A stretch of DNA of 64,000 nucleotides from Tanytarsus gracilentus (Eukaryota; Arthropoda; Insecta; Diptera; Chironomidae): NCBI GenBank assembly GCA_038502055.1, contig JAXRKN010000038.1:3410001-3474000 (forward strand), given 5' to 3'. Each line of letters begins with the position of its first letter. Within the stretch, counting starts at the first letter, position 1. Position numbers and translations under genes: made by a program. The notes beneath the pieces are model-generated. The model did no database searches. It saw only the letters and a list, made by a program, of their open reading frames with translations, and had not been told where the DNA came from. This document shows, one piece after another, positions 33,833 through 48,800 of this stretch.

Positions 33833-36800
33833 ATGCTGCTGGAGAGGAAGCACCTGATAGTGCTCATTGTGACACTATTAATTTATACAAATCCCATATT
33901 ATCGCAACAAGGTGGTGAGTGTCGACTTTTTTATATGAATCTCTCTCATCGCATCCTATTTCGTTACCATTCAAATGCCAAATGGTCAAAGCGACTTAAT
34001 CTGGTCTCTCTCGAGATGGAATTCGAAAATTGCGACAAGTTTTTTTATTTATTTAGAATTTAAAAGCTGTTAGTGAGTCACTTTTTTAGTGTGTGTTACT
34101 ATGCGTTGAGAAACGAGTTTAAAAAGAATTTTTTAGTGGGTTACCAGTGCCAATATATGCAAATAACCTGATCAATGATTTTGTGTTATGACCAAAAGAA
34201 TTTTTCTAATCAAAAATTTACATATTTTTCTAAACGTGTCGCTGATTGCTGAAAAATTCTCGTAACCTCATTTTTTGGGTCTAAAGTACATATTTGACAA
34301 ACGGCATAAAGCTCTATAACATACCCATAATCACCTACAATGCTGTGATTCGCTCCCAAAAATATGCGCGAAAGAATATAAAAAAAAGAGAAAAACAAAT
34401 TGCGAAGGCTTGTGCCAGTGATCGCAGCAGCAGCAAGAAGGTATAAAATTAAACTGTTGATGAAGAAATTCTTAAACTGCCTGCTTGACATAATTGCTCG
34501 TGCCGCGCACATTTAGACACCACACCAAGAACCGTTTTTGGTACTGTCAATGACAAATTACTCAGTAAACATAGACGTAACCTTAAAAATTCATTGAAGC
34601 TTCTTTTATTTTGTCACCCACATTTCACTCGACGACGTTATTTGCAATTTAAAAATAGCTAAAAATGGAAATAACTATAACTTCATGCACGTCATGGGAA
34701 TTGGGGAAACGGCGATGGTATGGAGCGTGAAGAAAGACGTTCTTAAGTCGTTCCAGCTGATGCGCTTTCATCATGAGAAATGTTATACTAATGAATCGAA
34801 TGTTTACTCTTATGGAACCGCGGCTGTTGTGCTTTACAACGAGAGAACAGAACATGCTGATAACGATCATCATCACCTGTGTTGGTCTAGATCATTAGTC
34901 TAGTAGATCAAGGTCTACTGCAAATATTTCTCGTACCTCTTTGCATACATGCAGCCATTCCAGTTTCATTTTAATCTTTCGGCCTTTAGTTATTATTACT
35001 GTTCTTCAATCTTAAAACGCTTCAGAAATATTTTTTTAATTCTCTCGGCCATTTCACAGAAAATTTTGCATTTTTTATGCCGCTTGATGATGATTGTTTT
35101 CGACAAGCCGAGGTCTCCTGTGAATGCAACGAATTTTTAAAAACAAAAGAGAGAATTTCAGGTCTTATTAATGCCTGTGTGAGTCCACACACTTAATTGA
35201 TTGCAAAATTCATTTTTTAATTCGGATGTCTTTTGTTTCGAGAGAGATGAAAAAATTGTTTGAAGAGGACTCGTGTGAATATTTTTACATCATATTTCAA
35301 CGCCAAAGATTATTAACTGGATTTACGCTCTAAATTTGAGTAATTTTAAACTATGCGAAAAATATACAGTAAACAGCACATTGACCATGTCGAATTCCTT
35401 ATAAAAGTTTTGCATTAAAACAAAAAAAAAAGCGTATTTTGGGTAATGCTAAATGGGAATCAACAATCAACTGCCTCCAGCTGAGAATTTCTAATTCGAC
35501 ATTTAAAGAAGTAATCTCAAATTGACTTACTAATATATTGCCAAGTGTATTACGATTTTCTCATTTTTCAATTATATCAGTTTTTTTTAATTCTTCTCTC
35601 GGGAGCTCCCGCTATTATTTTAACTCAAACGCGTTGAAAGCCGCGGCCGAGTATCGAGAGAAAATTTTAGCTTCGACGGTGAAAGAAGAAAAATATTGTT
35701 AATGGGTAAATTAACGGACAAGTTCAGACACAGTCGCTTTACGCATTCTCTCAACTCACAATGAGTACTTAACGCTAGACGAGCGCTTTCCACATTGAAC
35801 ATCAGAAGATAGATGAATAGATTGATTGTGAAAATAATAGATTTGAATTTCGATGATTTTACACTGAATTCGGCGAGCCGCATAGAGAAAGAATAAAAGT
35901 CGCACTAATTGATTAAACTCTCTTTAGAAATCCACTGAGACGTGTTCGATGCGCTTTGATTGAAAAAACTGACCATTTTTGTACCTTAAAGAGCGAGTCT
36001 GATTAACTCTATTTCGCCCTATTAGAAGCGAGCTTATTTACCATTATTTGTTAATTTTTGTTAGCACGACAGACATTGTTGTTGGTCACATCGCAGAGAT
36101 TTAATTTTCGTTCCAAATTGTCGCGTTTTTGTCTTTGGAAAATTCCCCGTAAAAATTGTTTCATAGAAAGAGAAAATTAATTTATGATGATTAAAAGTGG
36201 ACGCATTTTAAAGAAATTTTAACTTCACTTTCCCTTCACGTTGATAAATATATATAAAGGTTCGAGTGTGAGATGAACGAGAAGATTAAATTTAATTTTC
36301 GTGTCGTCGATTTTACAATTTTTCTCACTTTCATGATAAATTAATGAAACGGTAATTGACTTTCAAAAATATCATGTCGAAATTGATCGTATAATAATTA
36401 CTTAACATCATTTCATTGCGATGACGATCGGTTTCATTTGATGCAAAATAAATATGCAACTGCAATAGTCACAACAGAGCGGTTAAGTAATTTGTGCTGT
36501 GGATTTATTGAAAGTGTGTTGACTCAGTTGGAAAATTTGCAAAACGAACTTTATTAAAAAATTGTAATCAAATATTTTATCATCGAAAATTACTTTGACA
36601 ATTTTATGTTAAAATATTTCAACAGTGAATTATTTAAAAATAATTATAAATTTCACCTCTAAAACTTGAAGACCCTCAAAAAAAGTTATCAAATATTTCA
36701 AAATGAAAGAGAGGAAAAAACTCATTCACATTTTCCCGTTTTCGCCGCTCATCAAATCGTTTTCGATTTACTAAAGCTTAAACATTCAAAATCAAATTTT

Positions 36801-39800
36801 TCACCATGAAGTGATTTGGAAATTTTTCATTCATTTAACAAGTCGGAGTGAGGCTTCAAAGGTAATTTTATCGATCTCTGTTGTTAATACAAATGATTGA
36901 CTTGGGCGGTTGAAAAAAATACACTTTCGAATTATTTCGTGTCGATTAAAAATTCATCATTTAGTAAGTTTTTCTTGAAAGAAAGAAATTTCAGTTTTTG
37001 GACGAGAAGAAAGTGAGATTGTCGATTAAAGGCATTGCAAAAAAAAAATATTTGACTCTCACAGGACAGGTTAATAGCCAAGGAACAACTCTTTTTTGGC
37101 ATCAATTTAAAATCATATTTTTTTTTGCTCTCGGGCGAAGTGAAATGACCGCAAAGTGGTGCTTTTTCTCTCTCGGCATATAAATCATCAGTTCGCATAC
37201 TCACAATCACGTTTATGAGACTTTTTATAATGAAAAAAAAATTGTTTATAAAAAGAAATGTGAAATGGAAAGGATTGGCGGTGAGTGTGCTTATGTATCC
37301 AGTTCTCGCTTTTTTTTCTGCAAGGTGTGGAGAGAAATGCCAACATCATCCGAATGATTATGTGACATGTATGTGTGAATTGACTAAATTTCCATTTTAT
37401 AATCAATTGATGAATTCATTAACTCTCTTTTTTAAAACTCTCCACTTCGCACTCGACTCCATTTTTTTCCTATTGTGACTCGTAATTGTCCAAAGTGGAC
37501 TCTAAGACCATTTTTATATTTCCTGTGCAAAACAAAAAAATATTTCGCATTCAATAAAAGACGATGTGAAATTTTTTTAGCCAAAAACCGCATAAATCGA
37601 AGGTGAAAATTTCTAAAAACAATCAATTCAAAGCCTTTTGACCTTTCGTGCCATGTCGACCCGGCTAGCCTTGATTTATTTAAACTGTCTCTAAAAAAAC
37701 CACTTTATTGAGTCAATAGAGAAATATTCCCAGCAGTGTGGTCATGATTGGCATTGGCTACTTTTTTAATTGATCGAAACTGTGACTAAGATTTCTCTGA
37801 AATTTAGTCACAATGTTTAAGGTTTAATAAATTTTTAAGATTATCATTCAGACTCCTTGCGCAACATGCATGCAATTTGCGACGTCTCTTTTTAGTGTGT
37901 GGGAAAAAATGAGATTTTTCGAGTCTGATTATTGAAATATTAACTATATAGCGGACTGCCATTTTAAAGTCACATAGAGCTAAAAATTTCATAATCCTCT
38001 CTTTCTTTTATCCATCCATCGGTTGCGAAGCCATTTATTCAATTAGATGAATGGAGACTCAAAATGAAGCGATTGTGTGCGAGGGATTGAAAAATTAAAA
38101 TTGATGAGTTATCGATTTCGACAGCGATTGTCAAAGAAGATGTTTTGTAGCCATCCAGCACCATCAATTGAGGAAAGGGAAATTTTTCGCTTGTGACCGT
38201 GCGAACAACGCCCATAAGATCAATAAACTTAATTGAGAGAGAAAAAAGTTTGCGGAAATCATCGATTTAATTTTTGTTGAAATTCCATTCGAGTCTTGCG
38301 ATCGCATTTTCGTGAAGCTGAATTTTTCGCACACACATGATCAGGGAGAGCAGTGAAACGAGCAAAACCTGCTCGATGGACGTCGCAAAGATTTGCTGGC
38401 TGCTTTTTTTTCGCTTCGGGTTAAAAAAGAGAAAATTTCTTTTTTATTGATAAATTCGATGCTATGTGACACACTTACACTTCTCTCTCTCACTCACCGC
38501 GACTCTATTTGCAATTACAAAGTCATAAGTGCTAATGAACATAAATTATTTGATTTATCATAATGGCGAGTGTGCGAGCTTTGCCCTTTGGGCTCTTCAA
38601 ATTTCATCTCCATGCAAACAATCCAAAAAATTTGAATTGCCTTCTTTTTGGATGTAATTTTTCACATTGTTCACAATTGCTCTTAATTTGACGCCTTTCA
38701 TCATCGCTCATCTCCTCACCTCATGAGACTCATCATTGCGGTATGCGCGCAAAATAAATTATGATTGAATGGACCTTGATGACTTTCAATGCATTGTGAA
38801 AATTTTTTTCTCATTATTTTTTTTTTGTTCGATGTAATTATTGCAATTTTTTATGATTATTTTGGGCTTATAAAACCGTCGCTGCGGTTGATATTGCGAA
38901 ACATGCATTTTTTGCGCGCCTCTGAAACTTTTTATCTCATATAATTATTTCGTAATTTATAAAAAAGATTATTACACAATTTAGAGCAATCAGAGAGACG
39001 TTATTAATTAAATCATAGACATATAAATAGCGACACTTTGCGGGAAGCCAATATTTCAGTCGTAATCAGAGTAATTTATATATTTTTAATCATTCTCCTC
39101 CTCCTGTTGATCGGGAGGCAATAAATATTGAAAGCTTCGAGCAAATAAATTGCAATACAATGAAAATTGCCGACTAGACTCATTCTGACATTCAACTTTT
39201 GTGCCTTAACACACTGAAGCATTCCAATTGCAAGGCCAAGTGACTTGTAGTGAGAGAGAGAGAAAAATCGAATTGTTGCAACTCGACTTCTATGCATGTA
39301 AAGATAAATTCTAGTTTTGTGCTCGTTTCCATAGCCTTCATTTGCGATACGAACTCAAAATTGGTTAAGATTTTTCGTAAAGACGAGATGAAATCAGGTA
39401 TTGATGCCAATCCTATTTAGATTTGGCGACTTGACAGGTTTCACACTGCCAAGCACCTCAAAATTCAACAGTTTTTCCTCTTCGATACGCTAAAATGCTT
39501 CTCGTTGTGATGCAACTTCTTTTTCTTGTTTCCACTGCCACAAATCGGTTTTCTATTTATTTACTAATTGAGAGTCAATTAATAGAAAAAAAATATTCAT
39601 TACTGAAACAATAGACGATTTTCTATTTGAAAATAAATTTACGATTATTTCTTCAATAAATATGTAAATTTTGATGCAAGTCACTGTATGCGTATGCGAG
39701 TGAAATTTTTTTTTGAAGATTTTACCTCCCAATATTTACCGAATCATCATCACACTCGCTATATTTCGTCATCGTGTGTGAATGCATGAACCTCTTTTTT

Positions 39801-42800
39801 TTCATGAAGCATCTCCTTCGATTTCATCTCAATCGTGCGACTTTCACATTTTTTTCATACACATATGCTCAATTCGATTGTCCAGTGTGGTCATAAAAAT
39901 GGGTTTTGTTGCTCGATGATAAAGTGAACATATGGAGAAGAAAAAGAAGATTTAAATCTCCGAGTGATAAAAAATGGCACAACGACATCAGTAGCAGCGG
40001 GTGATTTAAAACATTTTTTTTGGAAAAGTGTGTAAGAGAATAATGAATGTGCAGCATTTGACAACTCTTTCACCATGAAATTCCCCTTTTGTGTGCTTTA
40101 TCTTTTTCCACCCATTCACAATGCACATATTGAAATGTCCACAATTTCTCTTCTCTCCAATTGACCTTGCATTATTCCACATTCACATTCCTTTTATTGT
40201 CAAGTGACATAGCACGATTTGTTGAGATCTCAAAGATCAGCAAAGTGCAATGAATTTTTTCTCTCTCTCCTGCAACGCACCTGATTTTTCTCATTTTCTC
40301 CTTTTTTTTGATTTATGGCACTCGATCCGCGAAAGACTTCAATGCTCGGTCGTGTGAGAAAACTCGAAGAGCAAAAAAATAAAAATAAAATGAGCAGAGC
40401 ATCACGACCCATTTTCAGCGTCTTCTCTCGATTGCTATGAGAAAGGAAAAGTTTTTTACACTCATTGTATGCGACAGAGAGTTGCGCGTTTAAAATTCTT
40501 ATTTCCAGCGGAATGTCTTCTTGTTTAGCGCATTAGCACATTTGTGAAATTTTTAAAATAGTTCAGCTGTCTTCTATTTTTAACTTTCCTTATTTAATTT
40601 GAAAGAAAGTGAAAAGATTTTTTCATGTGAGGTTGCGTCGGACGTCTTCCTACTTCGGTAGTGGCTACCTGACTGTAATCTAATCTAATCTAACTAAGAA
40701 AGTGAAAAGATTTATTTCAAGAATGTTTTTTATTTCCAAGGGAATGTTAATTTTTTTAAAAAAAAATCTTAACAACCATGGCTTGCTAGTAAAAAATCAT
40801 TAAAATTCAAGTCCTAAAGGTTTCACAATAATTTTCTTCACATTCATTCGGAGTCTCTTTTCACTTTTATTTCCTTTGTACTTCAAGCTAAATTCAATTT
40901 ATTTCTTGCAATGAATTTAACCTCGAGAGGTTGTGAGCTCACTAGTAGAAAATTTAATGGTGATTAAGAGAGTTGTGAAATTGCACAATTTCAGTTTTTC
41001 TGCTACTTTATGTGAGTATACGTCGTCACATTTCGAGAGTAAAAGGTACGAGAGAAGCCGGAAATTTGCTTGCGGCTCACTTGCAGTAAATTGACTGCAT
41101 TTTTCCATTAAAGTTGAATTGATTTGCATCACGAAAAAGCTTTAAAATTAGCTGAGAGAAAAAAAATATCATTGCATGGGATCGAGTGCAACATTTGACA
41201 TTCAGCTTCATTAAATACCGCGAAATTCACTCATGAAATTCCCAAACGATCGCTCTTGAAATCAAAATACAATAAAAAAAAGTTGTCGATCGTTTCTGAT
41301 TGTTGCTCTTATATTGGCATGTAAAGCATAAAATTAAATGAAAATGAAAAAAAAATTTGGTCGTGTAGCATGCGGTGTAGAAAGTGTATTTAATAAAAAA
41401 AATACATGAGCTCGGATATGTCAAATAAAAGATGAAGATGACGACGTTAAGCATCACAACAATTTAATGAATGACGGACAACAGCGGAAAGCTTATATAT
41501 AAAGCGATCTATTCATTCATAGTCAGCAGCAAGAATCAACTGCGAAGAAGAAGGAAAGAAAGAAAAAGAGAGGCGCTTGAAGCGAAAATATGTTATAAGG
41601 TTTTGCTTTCTGTTCGGATGCTGACCCACATAGTTTTCATTTTATTCTTATTTTTCCTCTCTCTCTTCTTGCTGCCGCTTCTCAAACAACAACAATCTTC
41701 TTCATTTTAAATCGGCTCTTGTAAACATCTCGTTTTATTAGCGCTTTATTATTAAGCATTTTTTTTGGTGGATTTAATTTCTCTCTCGTAATTTTTTCTG
41801 CGAACAAAAAGTAATTTTTTTCCTGCTTCATGTCGGAACGATATGATTGTTGGCCCCGAAAAAGTTCTCAGAAAATCACATCATTAAAAATTGAATCATC
41901 AAAATATAATTTCTACATAATCTCATTAAAAAAAACTTCCTCGTGATGACCGTTTGAAAAGATGCTTAATTTATTAACTTTGTGTATTTTCATAATCTGG
42001 CTATAACTCATACTTCTCTCTACCTCTATTTGTGACGGTCTTAAGAGTGACATCAGTGCAACTTGTGTGTAGTCACAAATAACATCATTAAAGAGAAATT
42101 TATTCAATTTCATATCCGCTTATGCAACACACCAACGGTCGACTGTCAACGGATTTTAAAATTTATTTTCGTGAGAAAAATGCGCTCAAATCTTTTTAAT
42201 TTGTCGAGAAAATAAAAATCTTTATCGGTTTGAAAAAAAATCTAGGTGGCTTAAGTGTGAAAAATACTAAAAATCCCGTTTTAACTTCATGCACTTGTCG
42301 ACTTGACACGTCTCTATGGAGAGTTTTGTTTACCTTCAGTTAACTGATGAACGCTCATGACATAGAATTATTTTTATGTCTCAAAAGAACGCATGAAGAA
42401 TTGTTAAGTTTTCTCAGTCACGATCTACCTTCACGTAGATCAATGAACTGAATGCACGTCTTACGTAAATAATCACAACAGCAATATTTACTTGTGACAG
42501 ATCGCTCCAAAGAGTAATTAACCTGAAAAAAATCATGAAAATGTATGGAACTTAAATTACACAATGAAAACCGCAATGAACAATTAATCGATGTCGGTGA
42601 ATGGGAAAATAAATATTTAATCATTTTTTTTTGTGGTGAATAAAATTCTTGCCGCAAAAATGCAGAACTGTGGCAGATTGGTATTTCTTTAAGTCAATGG
42701 AAGGTTTTACGGTAAATTTTTTTTCTATCACCCAATCCAGTGATGATCGTAAATTTATCTCGAGAGATTGACCGATAAAAATTATTTTTCGTCCAATTTA

Positions 42801-45800
42801 AACTTTAAATAAAATATTTTTCTGGCCCAATTCGCTAATTATGTAAAACTTTGCATAACCTTTAAATTTTTCGATGAGAAATACAAATTTGGAGCTCACG
42901 CGTAGAAAAACCAATAGAGCACTTGTCCTAGATATCACGAAACAAAAAAATCTCTTTTAATCTTAAACCACAAACACAGCACGAAGAATGATCTACAAAT
43001 ATATCAAGAGAACAGCCACAATCGCCATAACGCAAATATTGTTTTAATGTCGCATGGCAATTGAGCTCAATTTCAATTTTACTTTAGTCTGATACCTTCT
43101 CAAAAAATATATTTCAATTTTTAATGCTCCAAATCGGCAATTTTTCCTCTCACTTGATCTTTTTTTGAGTTTTGAGGCTAATCGAAATTGAAATCGTCGA
43201 AGAAAAAAATTAAGAGATTTATTGCAAATCCGACATGAGCCCAATTCTCTCTCTCACTCACACTTTGAGACGGTTTGGGTCAAACCGCGAAAATGATAAT
43301 GAAATTTATGCCATCACAAGTGTCTCACTCTCTTTCCGGCCGTGTAAAATCTCGATTTTTAAGCGAAAGGTGAAATGATCTTTATTTGCGCGTTACCGGT
43401 TGAATGAATTGCCTTTTGTTGCGTTAAAATCGTGAGAGAGGCTTCAAGTTTTAAGAAAAACTGGTTCTCGAGTTCAATTGAGCCGAATATTTTTTTTTGC
43501 GAGCCGGAATAAGGAAGAAATCGAACCATTTAAACCTGTCCTTTATAATGAGACACATTGCGTTCACCTTTAAGAACTTTCTCCTTTCTCGCAAATATTT
43601 CTTCACATTACATTACACGTTTCCATAAATGGACCTCCTCGGAAGCAGTGTAGCATAGAGAGAGAGAAGAATTTATGTGCAGCTGATGGCGATGGTGATG
43701 AAAAGTGTATCAGAAGAGAATAAATTTTCAACTTGTTTCGACGAGGTAAAAAAATTGCACATGACTGAAAATGGAAGAAGAAGAAATGAATGAGAATGCG
43801 GAATTGCAAGAAAATAATCACTGATCGAGAGAGTGGCTGTACATAAGCATATATAAATAGGTCTTTAGACATATGATGAATTTTCGATTTCAATATCGAT
43901 CAATGCCACATTCTCGATTTGCACGGTATATCACCATATGATAACTTCACTTTCTATCTATCGCAGCTGCTTAACTTGTTCTGTTTTCACCTTCTTCGCG
44001 TTCTTGACGCTTTTAATCCGCAAGTGGATATTGATTTTTGCAAATTACTACGATTAAGAGCCGCTAAAAGGTGTTAGCGGATATTGAGAGACATTAATTT
44101 AATTAACGCTCGAATGAATTCAATTAATTGAAATCGAGAGTGTGTTAATTGAGCTTCCTTTGCTAAAATTTAAATTTCCAGGAAAATATCTAACTACGAA
44201 ATTTATTCAGTAAAGTAAAATTTTTTAAGCTTTCGATTGTGCATCAAGTGAAGATGAGAGTTCTCTCGAAATTGTCTGCTCAGAAAAAGTAAGACATGAG
44301 CCACATAAATCATGAGATTCTGAATTGCAATTCATATTTTTCACTCTCTCCACGTCTGATGATAAATGATTAGAGAAGAAATTTATTTCCCATAATGCAA
44401 GCCGCGTGTGTGTTATTTTGATGATGAGAAAATGAATTCTGATCTCGTCATTAGACAATCTTTCGCGCTCATTTTCGATGTGATGATTCCATTAAAGATC
44501 TTAACTTGATCTTCGCACACGTAAATTAAATGCAAACAACTTTTGCTAATAACAGTCATTGAGAATGCCACAGTGCATGTAGTTGAGAGATTTCGTGGCT
44601 GTTTTAATAACACACGTAAAAGAAATACAGAAATTCTTAAGAAACATTTTCAAGTTAATTTGCTTTAGATGAACGGCTAGTTGATTTCCTGAAATAACTA
44701 TCAATGATTGATGCCCGAAGTATGCTAAATATTTCACTCTTTTGTTAGTCGTCAGTGGGGAGGCCTTAATTGAAATTCCTTTAAAAAGTAGACGATATTT
44801 CAAAATAGAGAGCACGAAAAGTTCAAATTCATCAAAATATTTTTGCCTTCTTATTTCTTTCATCCTGACATAACTGAAAAAAGCTTTGAAATATTGGCAA
44901 AGTGCAGAGTGCTCGCATAATTAATCATCATGCTGTGCTGCTCTTCGAACAACCAACAATGATTCATCGCTTCATTTGCCGATTTAATTAACCTTTCTTT
45001 TTCTTCTAATGATCTCAGACATTTTTTTTCGACCAACAGTCCATTGCTCCTCACAGCGCGAAATTTTTTGTGAGTTCAAATCTTCACACTTGTTAAAGTG
45101 CTCGTCGCGGAACGATGAGTGAAATTTTTTAGCGATAATAAACAAAGTTATTGACACCAAAGGAGCGTCATACTCGAAGTGAAATTATTTTCATTCGTAA
45201 ACAACTCAATTGTCAACTCAATTGCCACTGTTCGGTCATTAAAATATGCTTTTTCATTCGTGCTCATTCGAGTTTATCTATGAATGTGGACAAGTGTCAT
45301 CATCTTGATAATTTATGCGGGCTCGATGATTTTGTTTGATTAGATGAGCTTTAAGCACACACGCGACAAATTAGTTGCGGTGAAAGATGATTATTTAATA
45401 ATTTGGAAAGTTTTGTTCGCTTGAATAAATAAAATATTTTCATATTCATACATAATGACTGCAAATATTAAATTTTGGGTCTCAGTTAACTATTTAGAAA
45501 AATACTGTAAAAGCTATAAAATAGAATTTTATGGCCGTGCCTCTAAAAAATATTCGGTGTTAATTAAAACTTCAAAATAGGTTAAAATTTGAGAAAGTTT
45601 TAAAATCTAAAAATGTCAATTTTTTCTAGGTGCTTGGGTATTATATTTAATTTAAAAAGGACATTATAAAGTTGACAGTTTTTTTATTCTAAAATTCTCT
45701 TCAAATATAATTAAAGCTTCCATATTCAGTTTAAAAAATTCCATTCATTACACGGCTGAAAATGCAACAATATTTCAATACTTTAAATTGATGCAATTTA

Positions 45801-48800
45801 CAATTCCTACCTCCTCTCTAAAAGCTTCATCCGCACACAAAAGAAACAAACAAAGGAGTGGTAGCATAAAACATAGATCATGCACGCGAGTAATTATAGA
45901 GTCAAAAAAATGTATGAAATACAAAATAGAGTCCCTCAAGGTTGATGTCGATTATGAAGTCATCTGCAAGACATAATTTCCATAAATTTGTTGCGCATCG
46001 ACATGTGAGTGCACCTCATAAAATGAAACACATGTACAGCCAGCAGCTAAGAAATGCATTAGCAAAAATGCATTTTATGTAAGCGACGTCAACCTTTCTC
46101 TGTTGAGCACAAACTTTTTTATTGAGAGTGTTAGTTGAGTTGTAAATTATAGTTTAAATCAACTGGACTCGTTGCACAGATAAATCACTCCAAGCCCGAG
46201 ATGATCGAAGGCGGTATTTTGAGAATGAATCGTGTGCTGCTATTTTATGATGAAATTACAATGTCATGCGATGGAATGAGGTATGATTAGCAATGACTAC
46301 TATCAAGCGCGCTTCAACAACAATTTTTCTTCTCTTACATGGATTGATTATGACACCTTGATATTATTCGGTACCTCTCTTTTTTTCGCGAGAGCACGCT
46401 CACGACTAGTTTTATATATTTATATGCAAAGCAATGACCTCAATTTCGTAACGTTTGCTTGAGCTTCCAGTTTTACTCGATATCAAAAGCCTGAGCCGAA
46501 TTTAAATCTGTCAAATGTGCAAAAAGTGCAAACGCATAGTAAATTATTTTATTGAAAATATACGACAGCACAAGATGAATTCACGTTGTGCTAGAAACAA
46601 CCAAAAAAGGTAAAGCAAATTGTAGAAATTTTCATGGCAAAAAGTAAACTAGAACGCAGGTCGACTACAATGTCCGAATGTGGATGAAAATTGGACTAAT
46701 TGAAATGGTATTCATGAAACAATACTCTCGGTTGCCCCCAAAAAATTACCAACCATCTCGTTACCTTCTTCTTTCACTCACTTCCATTTTTCATCTTCAT
46801 TTCAATTTTTTTATTTCCTTTCTTTTGTTCATCTCTCAATTGTAATCGTCGATTAATTTTTGTAGTACAAAAAAAATTATCGAGAAGTTTATTTTGACTA
46901 AAATGAACAGCTGAGTGCTAAGATTGATGATATAATCTTCACTTTAACCGTTTTGTGGTTGCGGCAGTTATGGGAGAATTGTTGATTTTTAAACCTTCCG
47001 TTGAAAATGCGGTATTATGACAATTGGTGTAGTGTTCCATTTCTTAAATTGTTTCTCAAAAGATATTGAGCCTAATTTCTCATTATGCTCGAAAAGACCT
47101 TTAGAGGCGTGTTGGGTTAAACAAGAAAAAATTAATTATTAATAAATCTGTAAGTGAAATGAAGATTAGAGGAAGATGAAATTTAATACAATGAGAAAAA
47201 AAATTATTTAGCGCTTACAACTTCTTCCCACTTACATAATTTTTCAATTAAAAATTTGTAGCGCTCATCGATGTCTTGTGGAAGAAGATGCGAAATTGGA
47301 GAAAGGTTTTTAGTTTCATCTTACTAGTGAATCCCATCAAAACATGCCATGTAAAACTTGAAATGGACATTAAAGTGCAAAAAAAGCTTTAATTAAAGTC
47401 GTCCATTTCTTTTTCACTCTAAAAATGTGTATTTCCTGCACCACGCGTGTGTGAGACTCGCATCGAATACCGAATGAGAAAAATGAGATGAGGGAAATTG
47501 CGTCTGCATCGTATTGTGCCATTTCCCATCACATTCGCATTTCGTACATTAATGCTGCTCAGGTTGCATTTGAAAGTGCATTAGATGAACTGTAATGTGA
47601 TAAGGATGTTATGCTCGTAAATAGATTGAAATCCGGGTTAATTCCAGTAGCAACATGTATATATTTTACAAAGTCGATATCAGAGATTGAAAAAATGTTA
47701 AAATTTAGGTCTGATTATGGTATCACGAAAAAAATGAGTGCATGTTTAATGAACTCAAATATTATGTCACTATACATACATACTCATTGACTGCGCGACA
47801 TTTTCTTTAACGAGCTGAATAGCGCGTGGTATTTATTTAAATCACTTACATTTTTTCGGAAGGTGTAATGTGGCATAATTACCACAAATAGCTTTGCACC
47901 AATAGTCAACTCAAATGCCATTGTCTCTTTAATAATTGAAATTCAAATTTCGTATTTTTTTCACGGCTCGTTACAAAAACTTTCGCTATATCGGACGAAA
48001 ATGTGATTTTGGAGGTGGGTGATCGCATCGTGGTGCGAGAATTAAATAATCGTCCATTTAAAATATAAATCGCACGATTTCGTAATGACTGAGAGATTTT
48101 TCATCTTAAATGGTGACAATTCAAACTTTTTATGCATTTTTAAGAGCAGTGCTGTCAATTCATTGAAGAAGAAAAATTCCCACAAGTCCATTGTCGTTTA
48201 ACACTGAAAAAGATTTTACACAAAATGCTTAGCGACATGAGAGATTTTTTGCTGCGTGTCAAAAACATTTTAAAGAGATTATTTAACAAATTTGTAACAT
48301 TTTGTTATTTTCTTTCAGATAATATCGAATTTGGCGAAGTGAAGCCCACTCCAGTATTGAAATCAAATCCTCAAGGTGAGTTGGCTTTTCAAGTATTTCT
48401 TCATAGACAACTTTAAACTGTCTGGAATAATTGCTTTAAAATTATTAACACCTTGTAACCTCTCTCTATTGTGTCTTGTACAAAAAAAATGCAATAATTT
48501 GTATAAAAAAACCAGAAAATTCTATTTATAATATTAAAATGTAAATTCCATGTCAAGACACGACATGATCGAAAATATAAATTTTTCAAGAATGTTTCGT
48601 AACCGTTTATTAATAAATTAACAAGCCACAATATAAGTTCAATTGAAATAACAATCGCAGCAAGTGTAAAGTGCTTAAAGACCATAACAAAAGTGCACTC
48701 AACGGAGAAGAATGCATGATAAATGAGTCTGCAATTTGTGAAATAAAATCCCTTTGATCATCTGACACGTTCCCATGCCTCATTTTAAGCCATTGCGTAT

